Source: Gordonibacter sp. 28C (GTDB lineage: Bacteria; Actinomycetota; Coriobacteriia; Coriobacteriales; Eggerthellaceae). Taken from it: DNA of 64,000 nucleotides. Positions 31,284-41,742 of this stretch are shown here, one piece after another. The stretch spans positions 62,001-126,000 of the forward strand of contig NZ_PPTR01000010.1 in NCBI RefSeq assembly GCF_003339845.1, written 5' to 3'. The translations under genes and the position numbers were made by a program. Numbering within the stretch: the first letter of the stretch is position 1; every line of letters starts with the position of its first letter. Under the pieces are notes generated by a model. The model made no database searches. It saw only the letters and a program-made list of their open reading frames with translations, and was not told the origin of the DNA.

Positions 31284-31771
31284 TAGCCCCTGCGGCATCG
31301 GTCGATGCCGACGAGAAAAGGCTCCAACCCCTCTGTAATGGTTTTCCCGACCCCTCGGTGCAACTTTTTCGAACCTGTGATGGCTCGGCAGGTTCTGTTG
31401 AGGTCCGCTGTCGAACATGCGCGAACGTTTGCCCAGCTCGCGTTTTCCGGCTTCCTTTCGAAAACCCTTACGAGCCATCACAAGCTCGATTTTTTTGCAC
31501 GGCATGCCCGATTCGCCGCAAGCCCGGCGTTCCTCCGCCGCTGAACCGGCATCGGAGCAAGCCCGCCGTCCGCGAAAGCTGATCGGGTGCGCGAGGACGC
31601 CGCACAGGCGGGCTGGCGTTAGCCGGCAAAGCCGTCGGGCACCGGCCCGCCGGCTTTGCCGCACAGGCGCGGACGCGCAGCAGGAAACCGCGGGTCGCGA
31701 GGCATCCTCGGCATCGGCGCTGCGCATATGCGCGCGAGGCGCGCTGAAAGGCCCCTTTGCAGGGCGGTTCG
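31284..31771. other. 488-base intergenic region with inverted repeats
   Basis: No gene is supported here. It is less GC-rich than its neighbours between 31310 and 31510. Perfect 12-base inverted arms TGTGATGGCTCG (31376-31387) and CGAGCCATCACA (31471-31482) are 83 bases apart, the second leading into seven T (31490-31496). Further on, 11-base arms CGGCAAAGCCG (31624-31634) and CGGCTTTGCCG (31651-31661) form a hairpin. It may hold a decayed element or an untranslated RNA. It is also the end of the long mre operon, where no clear terminator was found. Confidence 0.5.
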
Positions 31772-32486
31772 TCAGGCGCGCTGGTCGATGCGCGTGACGG
31801 ACACGATGCGCAGAAGCTCGTCCGGGGCACAGAGAGACGCCTGCTGCCCGTCGGCGGGAGGAACCGCGGCGATCGCGGCGGCGGCGCCGGAGGGAGCCTC
31901 CGCGAGCCCCTCCCCCGCGGCGTTGTACGCGTCCACGCAGGCACGCAGCAGCACGTCGGGGCGCAGGGAGCCCGTGGGCTTCGCTTCGAGCGTGAACGTG
32001 GCCACGGCGCCGGCCACCCGCATCTCCCCCACCAGGAAGTCAGACACGCGCAGCACCTTCTCCTTCTTCTTGCGTACGACGATCACCTCGTCGGGCACGG
32101 GCAGCGCGGCGGGCGCGCAGGACAGCAGCGCGCGATAGGTGCTCAGCGGGTACGCTACGGAGGCGGCGGGCTCGCCGGGCTCGATGTAGCGGCAGTCCTT
32201 CACCATGAGGTCGGGCGGGCTCGCCGCCTGCAGGGCCTCCAAGGCCCCCTCGGGAGACACGTAGCGGGTGAGCTGCAGGTCGAACACCTCGTGCAGGCCG
32301 CCCACCCCCACGGGAAGCGCCGCTCCGAAGGCGATCTTCATATGCGGCGAGAACCCCTGGCTGATGGCGAACGGAAGCCCCGCGCGGCGCACGGTTCGCT
32401 CGAGCGCGCGGGCCACTTCCAGGTGCGACAGCAGCGCCAGGCGCCCCTGCTTGCAAAACGTCGCCCGCAGGCGGAAGTTGCGGGGA

Positions 32487-32494
<8 letters not shown>
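31772..32494 (-). CDS. TIGR03936 family protein (DUF2344), radical SAM-linked
   Basis: This 240-residue protein starts FRLRATFCKQGRLALLSHLEVARALERTVRRAG and continues with SQGFSPHMKIAFGAALPVGVGG, the signature of the DUF2344 family. The family is nearly always encoded next to a TIGR03960 radical SAM protein and is sometimes fused to it; its function is unknown, with RNA modification suggested by its usual position beside rng, rplU and rpmA. Here its first eight bases overlap the radical SAM gene. It is the last gene of the mre operon; the ribosomal-protein genes often found next are not in this window. The C-terminal 40 residues are Ala-rich and variable. Confidence 0.9.
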
Positions 32495-34391
<1,897 letters not shown>

Positions 34392-34424
34392 CGGATTCGA
34401 CCTTCTTTCGTTAGAATCCGCGCG

Positions 34425-35690
34425 CTAGCGCGCGGCGGGACGCGCGCCCTTGAGGCGCGAACGGGCGGCGTCGGCCACGGAGCGCGCGGCGCTCTTGGCC
34501 ACCTCCGGCGCGTCGACGCCTGCCGCCTGGGCACCCGCCCGCACCACCGACGAGGCGAACGGCACGGCGGAGGTGGCGGCGCGCCCTGCGGCGCCCTTGA
34601 CCTTGGTCGCGGCCGAGCGGGCGGCGCCGGCCACGCGCGCGGCCCCCTGCCGGGGCTCGGCGACGGACGCGGACGACACGCCGTCGCCCCGCACGACCTC
34701 GCGGGCGTCCTCCGCCAGCTCCACGGCCTTGTCGCGGGCACGGGCGACCACGCCCGCCAAACCGGAGATGCTGCCGCCCTCCTCGAAGTACTCGATGGCG
34801 GCGCGGCCCATGGCCTGGGTGCCCGTGTAGCCGATGGCGGCCTTCACGGCCCAGCCGAGCGCCGGCACGAACGCCACCACCTGGCGCGCTGCCGAGCGCA
34901 GCGCGAACGCGCCGCCCACCACGGCGGCCAGCTCCTTCACGCGCTCCATGCCCATGGGCTCGCCGTAGGCGGCGGCTATCTGCAGCAGCATCTTCGCCTG
35001 GTTGAGCGTCATGATGGGCATGTCGGCGCCGGGAATGAACACCACGAGGCCGATGCCGGCGTTCTGCACGGACGTGGCGTTCACGGCGTCCACGGACAGG
35101 GGACGGCGCACGAAGGGGAACGCCAGCGCGAACGCCAGGCGCTTGTCGTGGCACGCGGCGATGATCCACTCGCCCATGCGGCGGTCGAGGGCGGCCGCGG
35201 CGCGCTCGTCGAGCGCGTAGGGCTCGCCGACCTCGTCCGCAGGCGCACCTGCCGCGTCGGCGCCCGCCTTGGCGGGCAGCGCGCGGGAAGGACGCGGCGG
35301 CGCGGGGGGCGCAACCACGTCGGCGTGCGGGATGGGGTGGCCTTCGGACCGGGCGATCTCTTGCACGAGCGCGGGCATGGTGGTGGCCACCATGACGGGC
35401 ACGCCGGCGGCGCGCAGCTCGTCGGCGTGGGCGCCCACCTCGGGCAGGAACCCTGCCACGATGACGGCCATGTCGTCTCCGGAATACGGCGCGAACGGAC
35501 GGCCGTCGAGGTACGTCATGGACACCCGCGCATGCGGGCTCGCGCTGGCGAACGCGCCGCGCACGCGCGCGACCACGTCGCCCGGAGCGCTCTCGTCGAT
35601 GTACACGCTCACCGACAACGGCGTGGTGCGCGCCTCGTCGATGTTCGTCGCCTCGTCGATGACCGCCTTGACGTCAACGGGTATTTGCAT
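34425..35690 (-). CDS. DUF697-like protein of the cell-elongation operon
   Basis: This 421-residue protein has an N-terminal Rossmann-like region (residues 1-130; VSVYIDESAPGDVVARVRGAF and DDMAVIVAGFLPEVG), a low-complexity linker, then a DUF697-like hydrophobic domain (about 185-310) with GLVVFIPGADMPIMTLNQAKMLLQI and VAFVPALGWAVKAAIGYTGTQAMG. The C-terminal 110 residues are Ala/Arg-rich, apparently amphipathic or disordered. DUF697 often accompanies small GTPases and membrane stress proteins; the function is unknown. Its first 17 bases overlap rodA, so it is made together with the elongation machinery and may help organise it. That role is inference from position. Confidence 0.75.
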   Translation of the reverse strand: MQIPVDVKAVIDEATNIDEARTTPLSVSVYIDESAPGDVVARVRGAFASASPHARVSMTYLDGRPFAPYSGDDMAVIVAGFLPEVGAHADELRAAGVPVMVATTMPALVQEIARSEGHPIPHADVVAPPAPPRPSRALPAKAGADAAGAPADEVGEPYALDERAAAALDRRMGEWIIAACHDKRLAFALAFPFVRRPLSVDAVNATSVQNAGIGLVVFIPGADMPIMTLNQAKMLLQIAAAYGEPMGMERVKELAAVVGGAFALRSAARQVVAFVPALGWAVKAAIGYTGTQAMGRAAIEYFEEGGSISGLAGVVARARDKAVELAEDAREVVRGDGVSSASVAEPRQGAARVAGAARSAATKVKGAAGRAATSAVPFASSVVRAGAQAAGVDAPEVAKSAARSVADAARSRLKGARPAAR

Positions 35691-36897
35691 AGCCGCCCTT
35701 CTTTCCGGTCGCAGTGTTATGGGCCCATACCGAGCCGACGAGGCCCAGCATGATGAAGTTCATTATCGTGCCCGTCGAGCCGTAGCTCATGAACGGCAGG
35801 GGTATGCCCGTGATGGGCATGAGCCCGCAGGTCATGCCAATGTTCTCAAGTATCTGGAACAGCCACATGCCAACGACGCACATGACGATGAGCAGGCCGA
35901 ACAGATCGCCGGCGGAACCGGCTATGCGGAAGCTTACCAAAACCAGGGCCACGTACAGCGCCAGCAGCACCGCTACACCGAAAAACCCGAGTTCCTCGGC
36001 CAGCACGCAGAAGATGAAGTCGGTGGGCGCCTCGGGAAGGATGCCCAGCGCGTGCTGGGAGCCCTGCAGGTACCCCTGGCCGAACAGGCCGCCCGAGCCG
36101 ATGGCGATCTGGGCCTGCTTGAGGTTGTAGCCGTCGCCCGTGGGGTCGAGCTCGGGATCCAGGAACACGAGCAGGCGGCTGCGCTGGTACTCCTTGAGCA
36201 GCTTGTACTCGCCCGTCGAGTTCTTGACGACCTCGTCGAGAGCGAACACGCACGCCACGGCCACGATGCCCGCCGCCAGCGTGACGAGCAGGAACTTCGG
36301 CCGTGCCCCGCCCACCACGAGCGCCACGGCGCCGATGAACAGGTACACGAGGCCCGTGCCCAGGTCGGGCTGCGTCATGATGCACAGAAACGGGATGAGC
36401 ATGATGCCGAGCGCCTTGCAGTACTCGCGCACGTCGTCGAGCTTGCCACCGTAGCGCGCCATGACGCTCGCGTCGAGCAGGATGACGGTGATCTTCGCGA
36501 ACTCGCCGGGCTGAACCTGCGGGAGCGGACCCAGCTTGATCCACGACTGGGAGCCCATGCCCGCATCGGTGCCGAGGCCCGGGATGTGCGGCAAGAGGAT
36601 GAGCACGACGTTCACGATGAGGAACAGCGTGGTGAACTCCGACAGGCGCCGGTAGTCGAAACGCCAGAGCAGGATCATGACCACGGCGCCCACCGCCACC
36701 AAGGCGGCTTGGCGCGAGAAGCTGTAATCGGGGTCGCCTTGAACGGCCGAGTACACCACCACCAGGCCGTAGCCCGCGAGCAGCGCCACCACCACGATGA
36801 GCGGCAGGTTCAGCGAGGGGAACCTGCGCGAGCGCGTGGCGTCGACGACGGCCTTGTCGGGCATCTTCACCGAATGTATCTGCGGCGGCTGCGCCAT
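35674..36897 (-). CDS. rodA: Peptidoglycan glycosyltransferase RodA (SEDS)
   Basis: This 407-residue SEDS protein has ten membrane helices and family signatures PLIVVVALLAGYGLVVVYSA, QPDLGTGLVYLF with the catalytic Asp of the SEDS site and GIPLPFMSYGSTGTIMNFIMLG near the end. It polymerises lipid II into glycan strands for side-wall growth with the class B PBP encoded 12 bases upstream. It belongs to the mreBCD-mrdA-rodA operon, so RodA is preferred to FtsW. The 17-base overlap with the DUF697 gene indicates coupling. Start is ATG 36897, preceded by GGAGG. Confidence 0.95.
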   Translation of the reverse strand: MAQPPQIHSVKMPDKAVVDATRSRRFPSLNLPLIVVVALLAGYGLVVVYSAVQGDPDYSFSRQAALVAVGAVVMILLWRFDYRRLSEFTTLFLIVNVVLILLPHIPGLGTDAGMGSQSWIKLGPLPQVQPGEFAKITVILLDASVMARYGGKLDDVREYCKALGIMLIPFLCIMTQPDLGTGLVYLFIGAVALVVGGARPKFLLVTLAAGIVAVACVFALDEVVKNSTGEYKLLKEYQRSRLLVFLDPELDPTGDGYNLKQAQIAIGSGGLFGQGYLQGSQHALGILPEAPTDFIFCVLAEELGFFGVAVLLALYVALVLVSFRIAGSAGDLFGLLIVMCVVGMWLFQILENIGMTCGLMPITGIPLPFMSYGSTGTIMNFIMLGLVGSVWAHNTATGKKGGYANTR

Positions 36898-36909
36898 GGT
36901 GCCTCCTCC

Positions 36910-39087
36910 CTAATCCGTTCGCCCGGCGGAACCGGACGTCTTGAGTTCCTGCGACTTGCCCGTGGATCCGGCGACGGCGGCCACGTCGGTGAGCTCTCCC
37001 GCATCGGCTGCGAGCGCGGCGGCCAGCACCTCGATACCCAAAGGCGCGCCCACGGCCGAGCCGCCGCCGCCCTGCTCCACGACGCACGACACGACGAACT
37101 TCGGGTCGTCGTAGGGCGCGTAGCAGGCGAACCACGCGTAGTCCTCCTTGCCGGACACCTCGCCCGTACCCGTTTTGCAGGCCACGGTGGCGGGGTCGAG
37201 GCCGAACCGGTTGAACAGCGTGACGAGCTCGGCATTGTCGGTGGACACGCCCCGAAGCGCGTCGCGCATGATGGCCAGGTTCTCGGGCTTCACATCGGGC
37301 GTGCCGGTGACCACGGGCTCAAAGGAGGCCGCCGCGCCGCCATCGCCGTTGCGCACCTCTTTGAGCAGGTGCGGTTTCATGAGGTTGCCGGTGGCGATGG
37401 CCCCGTAGGCCACGGCTATCTGGATGGGGGTCACGAGCACGTCGCCCTGGCCGATGGCCATGTTCGTGTTGAAGCCGCCCTTCCACACCGCTTCCGAGGG
37501 ATAGTCCCTGAAATGCTCGGCACGCCACTCCGGCGTGGGGATGCGGCCCGTCTCCTCGATGGCGCCCAGGTCGATGCCCGTCGTCTTGCCGAAGCCGTAC
37601 TTCGCGATCTCGTCCTGCATGGCGGTGTCGCTGATGGAGCCGCCTTGGCTTTTGCTAGCCTGGAAGAACTGCTTGCCGATATCGTAGAACACGACGTCGC
37701 ACGAGTTGGTGACGCCGCCGCGGAAATCGAGGATCCCATGGCCGTTGTGGTTCCAGCACAGCTGCGGCTGACCGGTGTCGAAACCGTCCCACGAACCCCC
37801 GCAGTCCCACGTCCTCTTCGTGTCGGCGAACCCGTAGGCCAGCGCCGCCAAGCCCGTGAAGGCCTTGTACGTTGACGCGGCCGGGTACGTGCCCGAAACC
37901 GCGCGGTTGAGCATGGGGTGGTACGACTCGTCGGTGTTGAACAGGTCCCAGGTGTCCTGCGAGATCGATCCCGTGAACGTCTCGGGCGAGAACGTGGGAT
38001 AGCTCGACAGCGCCACGACGCCGCCGTCCCGCACGTCCATGACCACCACGGCCCCGGCGCAGCCCTTGCCCGTGCCGATGACGCCGTTCTCGGGCGCGAT
38101 GAGCGCGGCCAGCGCGCGGTCGCACACGTACTGCACGGGCGCCTTGATGGTGAGGTACACGTCGGATCCGCGGGAGGGCTGCGTCTCGCTGGCCACCTCC
38201 TGCACGTTGCCCTGCGCGTCGGCCACGACCGTGCGCTGGCCGTGGTCGCCCGCGAGCAGGTCGTCGTAGACGCTCTCGATGCCCGCCTTTCCAACCGTGT
38301 CGCCGAGCTCGATCTCGCGGCCGTCGGGAACGGAGGCGAGGTCAGTTTCGTCCACGGCGCCCGTGTAGCCAACGGCGTGCGCCGCGAGCGCGCCGTAGGG
38401 GTAGTCGCGCACCGTGCGCGTCTGCACGGCCACGCCGGGGAACGCGTCGGCGTGCTCGGATATGAAGGCCACGTCGCGCAGGCGCACGTCGCTCGCCACC
38501 ACGCGCTGGCTCTGCGCGCCCGACGTGGCGTCCTGGATGCGCTGGCGCACCACGTTGTACGGGATGCCCAGCACGGTGGACAGGCGCTGCACCACGTCGC
38601 GGTCGTCGGCCACGTCGGCGTCGGCCAGCACGGTGAGCGACGAGCGGTTCTTCACGATGGCCACGCCGTCGGCGTCGTAGATGTAGCCGCGCGGCGCGGG
38701 CGTGGGCACGACGGTGAACTTGTTCTTCTGGGCGGCGCTCGCGTACGATTCCGACGACAGCACCTGCATGCTCCACAGCTTCGCGCCCAGCGACCCGAAG
38801 ATGGCGGCCGCGAGCACGCCCATGGCCAGGAAGCGGGACTTGAGCCCCTCGGAGGCCGCCTTCGACGCGGGCTGCGACGAGCTCACGCGCGGGGCCGAGG
38901 CGCCGCCGCCCGCGCGGTGGCCGCCCTTGCCCAGCGACGAGGACACGCCCACGTTGCCCACGGAGCGCACGTCCTTCTTCTGGCCGGCGTAAGGCGTCTT
39001 CGTGCGGCTGCGCACGACGAGCACCACGACGATGAGGACGATGGCCGCCACGAGCGTGACGGCGGCTGCGATGAGGGCGGCGATCAT
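36910..39087 (-). CDS. mrdA: Penicillin-binding protein 2 (class B PBP, elongasome)
   Basis: This 725-residue transpeptidase cross-links side-wall peptidoglycan together with RodA. It has a PBP dimer domain (about 110-280; PAPRGYIYDADGVAIVKNRSS) and a transpeptidase domain with the active-site STYK at 405-408, an SxN-type motif and KTGTGEVSG. Two hydrophobic segments precede the catalytic part, at 3-25 and 86-104, separated by a 60-residue Gly/Ser/Lys-rich linker; a single N-terminal helix is usual. ATG 39087 is 11 bases after the mreD stop with AGGGGC upstream, so the longer N-terminus looks genuine. It follows mreD and precedes rodA. Confidence 0.93.
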   Translation of the reverse strand: MIAALIAAAVTLVAAIVLIVVVLVVRSRTKTPYAGQKKDVRSVGNVGVSSSLGKGGHRAGGGASAPRVSSSQPASKAASEGLKSRFLAMGVLAAAIFGSLGAKLWSMQVLSSESYASAAQKNKFTVVPTPAPRGYIYDADGVAIVKNRSSLTVLADADVADDRDVVQRLSTVLGIPYNVVRQRIQDATSGAQSQRVVASDVRLRDVAFISEHADAFPGVAVQTRTVRDYPYGALAAHAVGYTGAVDETDLASVPDGREIELGDTVGKAGIESVYDDLLAGDHGQRTVVADAQGNVQEVASETQPSRGSDVYLTIKAPVQYVCDRALAALIAPENGVIGTGKGCAGAVVVMDVRDGGVVALSSYPTFSPETFTGSISQDTWDLFNTDESYHPMLNRAVSGTYPAASTYKAFTGLAALAYGFADTKRTWDCGGSWDGFDTGQPQLCWNHNGHGILDFRGGVTNSCDVVFYDIGKQFFQASKSQGGSISDTAMQDEIAKYGFGKTTGIDLGAIEETGRIPTPEWRAEHFRDYPSEAVWKGGFNTNMAIGQGDVLVTPIQIAVAYGAIATGNLMKPHLLKEVRNGDGGAAASFEPVVTGTPDVKPENLAIMRDALRGVSTDNAELVTLFNRFGLDPATVACKTGTGEVSGKEDYAWFACYAPYDDPKFVVSCVVEQGGGGSAVGAPLGIEVLAAALAADAGELTDVAAVAGSTGKSQELKTSGSAGRTD

Positions 39088-39097
39088 GAGGCGGCCC

Positions 39098-39622
39098 CTA
39101 GCGCAAGCGCGGCGTGCCGGGTTGGGCCGGGGCGGCGCCAGCGAGGACGCGCGCGGCAAGCGGGTAGAGCACGAGCCCGATCACGCAGTCGTACAGCGCG
39201 CACGGCAGCGCGCGGTACACGAACGCGTCGAGGGCGCTGGCGTCGAAGCCCAGCGCGAGCAAGAACGCGCCGTAGAGCGCCTCCACGAGCACGGTGGCCG
39301 CCACGAAGATGACGAGCGGCATGAACAGCGTGTCGTTGTCGAGCACGACGAAGGCCCGCGAAGCTAAAAACGCCACGAGCACGAGCAGGAACGCCATAGC
39401 CCCCACAGGCCCGCCGGACACCAGGTCGAACACGAGTCCCAGCACGAACGGAAGCACGGGGCCGGCCGTTCCCGGACGCACGATGGCCACGAGCAGCACG
39501 TAGGCCACCACGAAGTTCGGCATGGCCGAGAACAGGGCGATGTTGGGAGCCACGACGATCTGCAGGATCACCGCCACCACGGCGCCCACCGCAACCGCCA
39601 CGCTGTCGCGCGTCACGTTCAT
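39098..39622 (-). CDS. mreD: Rod shape-determining protein MreD
   Basis: This 174-residue membrane protein has five hydrophobic helices (starting at about residues 8, 34, 68, 97 and 145) and the MreD pattern VAYVLLVAIVRPGTAGPVLPFVLGLVFDLVSGGPVG. It links MreC and the PBP2-RodA synthase in the elongasome. Its ATG overlaps the mreC stop by four bases (ATGA), and its stop is 10 bases before the mrdA start. Sequence conservation in this family is low, so position in the operon is the strongest evidence. Confidence 0.92.
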   Translation of the reverse strand: MNVTRDSVAVAVGAVVAVILQIVVAPNIALFSAMPNFVVAYVLLVAIVRPGTAGPVLPFVLGLVFDLVSGGPVGAMAFLLVLVAFLASRAFVVLDNDTLFMPLVIFVAATVLVEALYGAFLLALGFDASALDAFVYRALPCALYDCVIGLVLYPLAARVLAGAAPAQPGTPRLR

Positions 39623-40551
39623 GCCTCGTCGCCTCCTTCCCCGTCTCCGCCGTCGGTCGTTCCGGAATCGGCCGCCTGCCCGCCCGCCTGCGGCGTCGCG
39701 CCCAGCGCGCCCTCGGAGTTCAGGCCCTTGACCACGATCACCTCCGAAAGCGAGGCGGCTTTGTCGTTCGGCGTGACCACGATGCGGCCCGTGGCGTTGC
39801 CCTTGTCGGCGTCCACCCGCACCACCGTGCCGATGATAAGGCCGCGCACGTAGCTGCCGCCCAGACCCGACGTCACGATCACGTCGCCCACCTGGGGCAT
39901 GTAGGCCTCGTCCACGTCCTCAAGGTACAGCAGGCCCTCGAGCGAGCCGCGCACGATGCCCTCGCCGCGGTTCGATTGGATGATGGCCGCCGCGCCCGAC
40001 TGCGAGTCGGTGAGCAGGCGCACCTCGGAGGTGCGCGCGTCGGCCTTCTTCACCTGGCCGACGACGCCGGTCGACCCCATGACGGTCATGCCGCTCTCCA
40101 CGCCGTCGTCCGTGCCTGCGTCGATGGTCACGGTCTGGTTGTACGCCTCGATGCTCTTGCCCACCACGCGCGCCGCCACGCCGTCGATATCGTACGTCTG
40201 CTTCATGTCGAGCAGCTCCTGCAGGCGCTCGGCCTCCAGCTTGTACTCGTCGGCTTCGGCGAGCCGCTTGCGCAGCGCCTCGTTGCTCTCGCGCAGGCCG
40301 GAGAGCGTCGACTCGTCGGCCGTGAGGTTCTCGACGCCCTCGCCGGCGGACGACACGCCCGCGTCGACCGCGGCGCCCGCGAACTTGAAGGGCGCGGCCA
40401 CGGCCGCCGCGGCGCCCTGCACCGTGTGCAGCGGCCCGTTCTCGCCCTCGCGCGCGTACAGCGTGGCAAGGGCCAGGGAGGCCGCGAGCAATACGACGAG
40501 CAGCACCCGCTTCGCCGATGCCGATCCGCTCTGTTGGAAGTTGAGGGCCAT
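39619..40551 (-). CDS. mreC: Rod shape-determining protein MreC
   Basis: This 310-residue protein has one N-terminal membrane helix (residues 15-33), a coiled coil (about 75-115; STLSGLRESNEALRKRLAEADEYKLEAERLQELLDM region) and the extracytoplasmic double beta-barrel (120-270) with VTIDAGTDDGVESGMTVMGSTGVVG and VIVTSGLGGSYVRGLIIGTV. MreC dimers activate PBP2. The last 40 residues are acidic and Gly-rich. It lies 18 bases after mreB and overlaps mreD by four bases. Confidence 0.94.
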   Translation of the reverse strand: MALNFQQSGSASAKRVLLVVLLAASLALATLYAREGENGPLHTVQGAAAAVAAPFKFAGAAVDAGVSSAGEGVENLTADESTLSGLRESNEALRKRLAEADEYKLEAERLQELLDMKQTYDIDGVAARVVGKSIEAYNQTVTIDAGTDDGVESGMTVMGSTGVVGQVKKADARTSEVRLLTDSQSGAAAIIQSNRGEGIVRGSLEGLLYLEDVDEAYMPQVGDVIVTSGLGGSYVRGLIIGTVVRVDADKGNATGRIVVTPNDKAASLSEVIVVKGLNSEGALGATPQAGGQAADSGTTDGGDGEGGDEA

Positions 40552-40569
40552 GCGGTGAGGGGCGCTGCC

Positions 40570-41625
40570 TTACTTCGACCGCATGAGCGTCTGCTTGAGC
40601 GCCGTGGGCGTCTCGAGCACCTTCAGGCACCCGGTGACGACGTTCGTGAGGGCCGTCTCGCTCACCCACACCGGAATCTCCAGCTTGTCGGTGAGGTAGC
40701 GGTCCAGGCCCGAGAGCAGGCCGCCGCCGCCCGTGAGCAGGATGCCGTTCTGGATGATGTCGGACGCGAGGTCCGGGTTCGTCTTCTTGAACGTCTCCTT
40801 GATGTGGATGACCATCTCCTCGCACGGGCCGATGAGCGCCGCGCGCACGTCCTCGGACTGGATGGTCACCTCCTTCGGCTGTTCGGTGATGACGTCCTGG
40901 CCCGAGATGATCATGTCGCGCTCGCGGCCGTCCTCGAACGGCAGGATGGAGCCGATCTTGATCTTGATGATCTCGGCCGTGCGCTCGCCGATCTTGATGC
41001 CCAGAAGGTCGCGCAGGTGCATGGCGATGGCCTCGTCCATGCGGTTGCCAGCCAGGCGCAGCGACGAGGACGTCACGATGCCGCCGAGCGATATGACGGC
41101 CACTTCCGTAGTGCCGCCGCCGATGTCCACCACCATGGAGCCCGTGGGCTCGGTGACGGGCAGGTCGGCGCCCATGGCCGCGGCCATGGGCTCCTCGATG
41201 AGGTAGGCCTGGCGCGCGCCGGCCTGGATGGCGGCCTCGAACACCGCGCGCTTCTCCACCGAGGTGGCGCCGCACGGGATGCAGATGACGATGCGGGGCT
41301 TGGCCTGCCAGGGGTACTTGCGCACGGCGGCCTTGTTGATGAACGCCGACAGCATGGCCTCGGTCACGTCGTAGTCGGCGATGACGCCGTCTTTGAGCGG
41401 ATGCTCGGCCGAGAACGCCTCGGGCGTGTGGTTGATCATGTTCTTCGCCTCATGGCCCACCGCGAGCACGCGGTGCGTGCTCTTCTCGATGGCCACGACG
41501 GAGGGCTCGTTGATGACGATGCCCTCGCCCGTGATGGCGACCAGTGTATTGGCAGTCCCGAGGTCGATGGCCATATCCGTGGACATTTGGCCGGTCAGCC
41601 CGGAGAACGCGTCTAAAAAGGACAT
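40570..41625 (-). CDS. mreB: Rod shape-determining protein MreB
   Basis: This 351-residue bacterial actin has the phosphate-1 loop AIDLGTANTLV (residues 19-29), phosphate-2 VVDIGGGTTEVAVI and the adenosine motif ILLTGGGGLLSGLD. It polymerises under the membrane and positions the elongasome, implying a rod-shaped cell. I chose ATG 41625, with AAGGGG ten bases upstream, over a longer in-frame start at 41712 whose extra residues do not fit the family. It heads an eight-gene minus-strand operon (mreB, mreC, mreD, mrdA, rodA, DUF697, TIGR03960, TIGR03936) with gaps no larger than 33 bases. Confidence 0.96.
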   Translation of the reverse strand: MSFLDAFSGLTGQMSTDMAIDLGTANTLVAITGEGIVINEPSVVAIEKSTHRVLAVGHEAKNMINHTPEAFSAEHPLKDGVIADYDVTEAMLSAFINKAAVRKYPWQAKPRIVICIPCGATSVEKRAVFEAAIQAGARQAYLIEEPMAAAMGADLPVTEPTGSMVVDIGGGTTEVAVISLGGIVTSSSLRLAGNRMDEAIAMHLRDLLGIKIGERTAEIIKIKIGSILPFEDGRERDMIISGQDVITEQPKEVTIQSEDVRAALIGPCEEMVIHIKETFKKTNPDLASDIIQNGILLTGGGGLLSGLDRYLTDKLEIPVWVSETALTNVVTGCLKVLETPTALKQTLMRSK

Positions 41626-41665
41626 AGAGGCAAACCCCTTGAGTCTCGATTCCAAGTAAACACGC

Positions 41666-41674
41666 ATTCTAGCA
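41666..41674 (-). promoter_or_regulatory. Extended -10 promoter of the mreB operon
   Basis: On the minus strand TGCTAGAAT (41674-41666) is an extended -10 element about 40 bases before the mreB start. No good -35 is seen, which is common with the TGn extension. Confidence 0.5.
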
Positions 41675-41742
41675 CAGGCGTTGCTTCGCCGTGGAAAATC
41701 CACGAGGGGCACACCCGGCCCGGTGGCCGGTGCGAACGGCCC

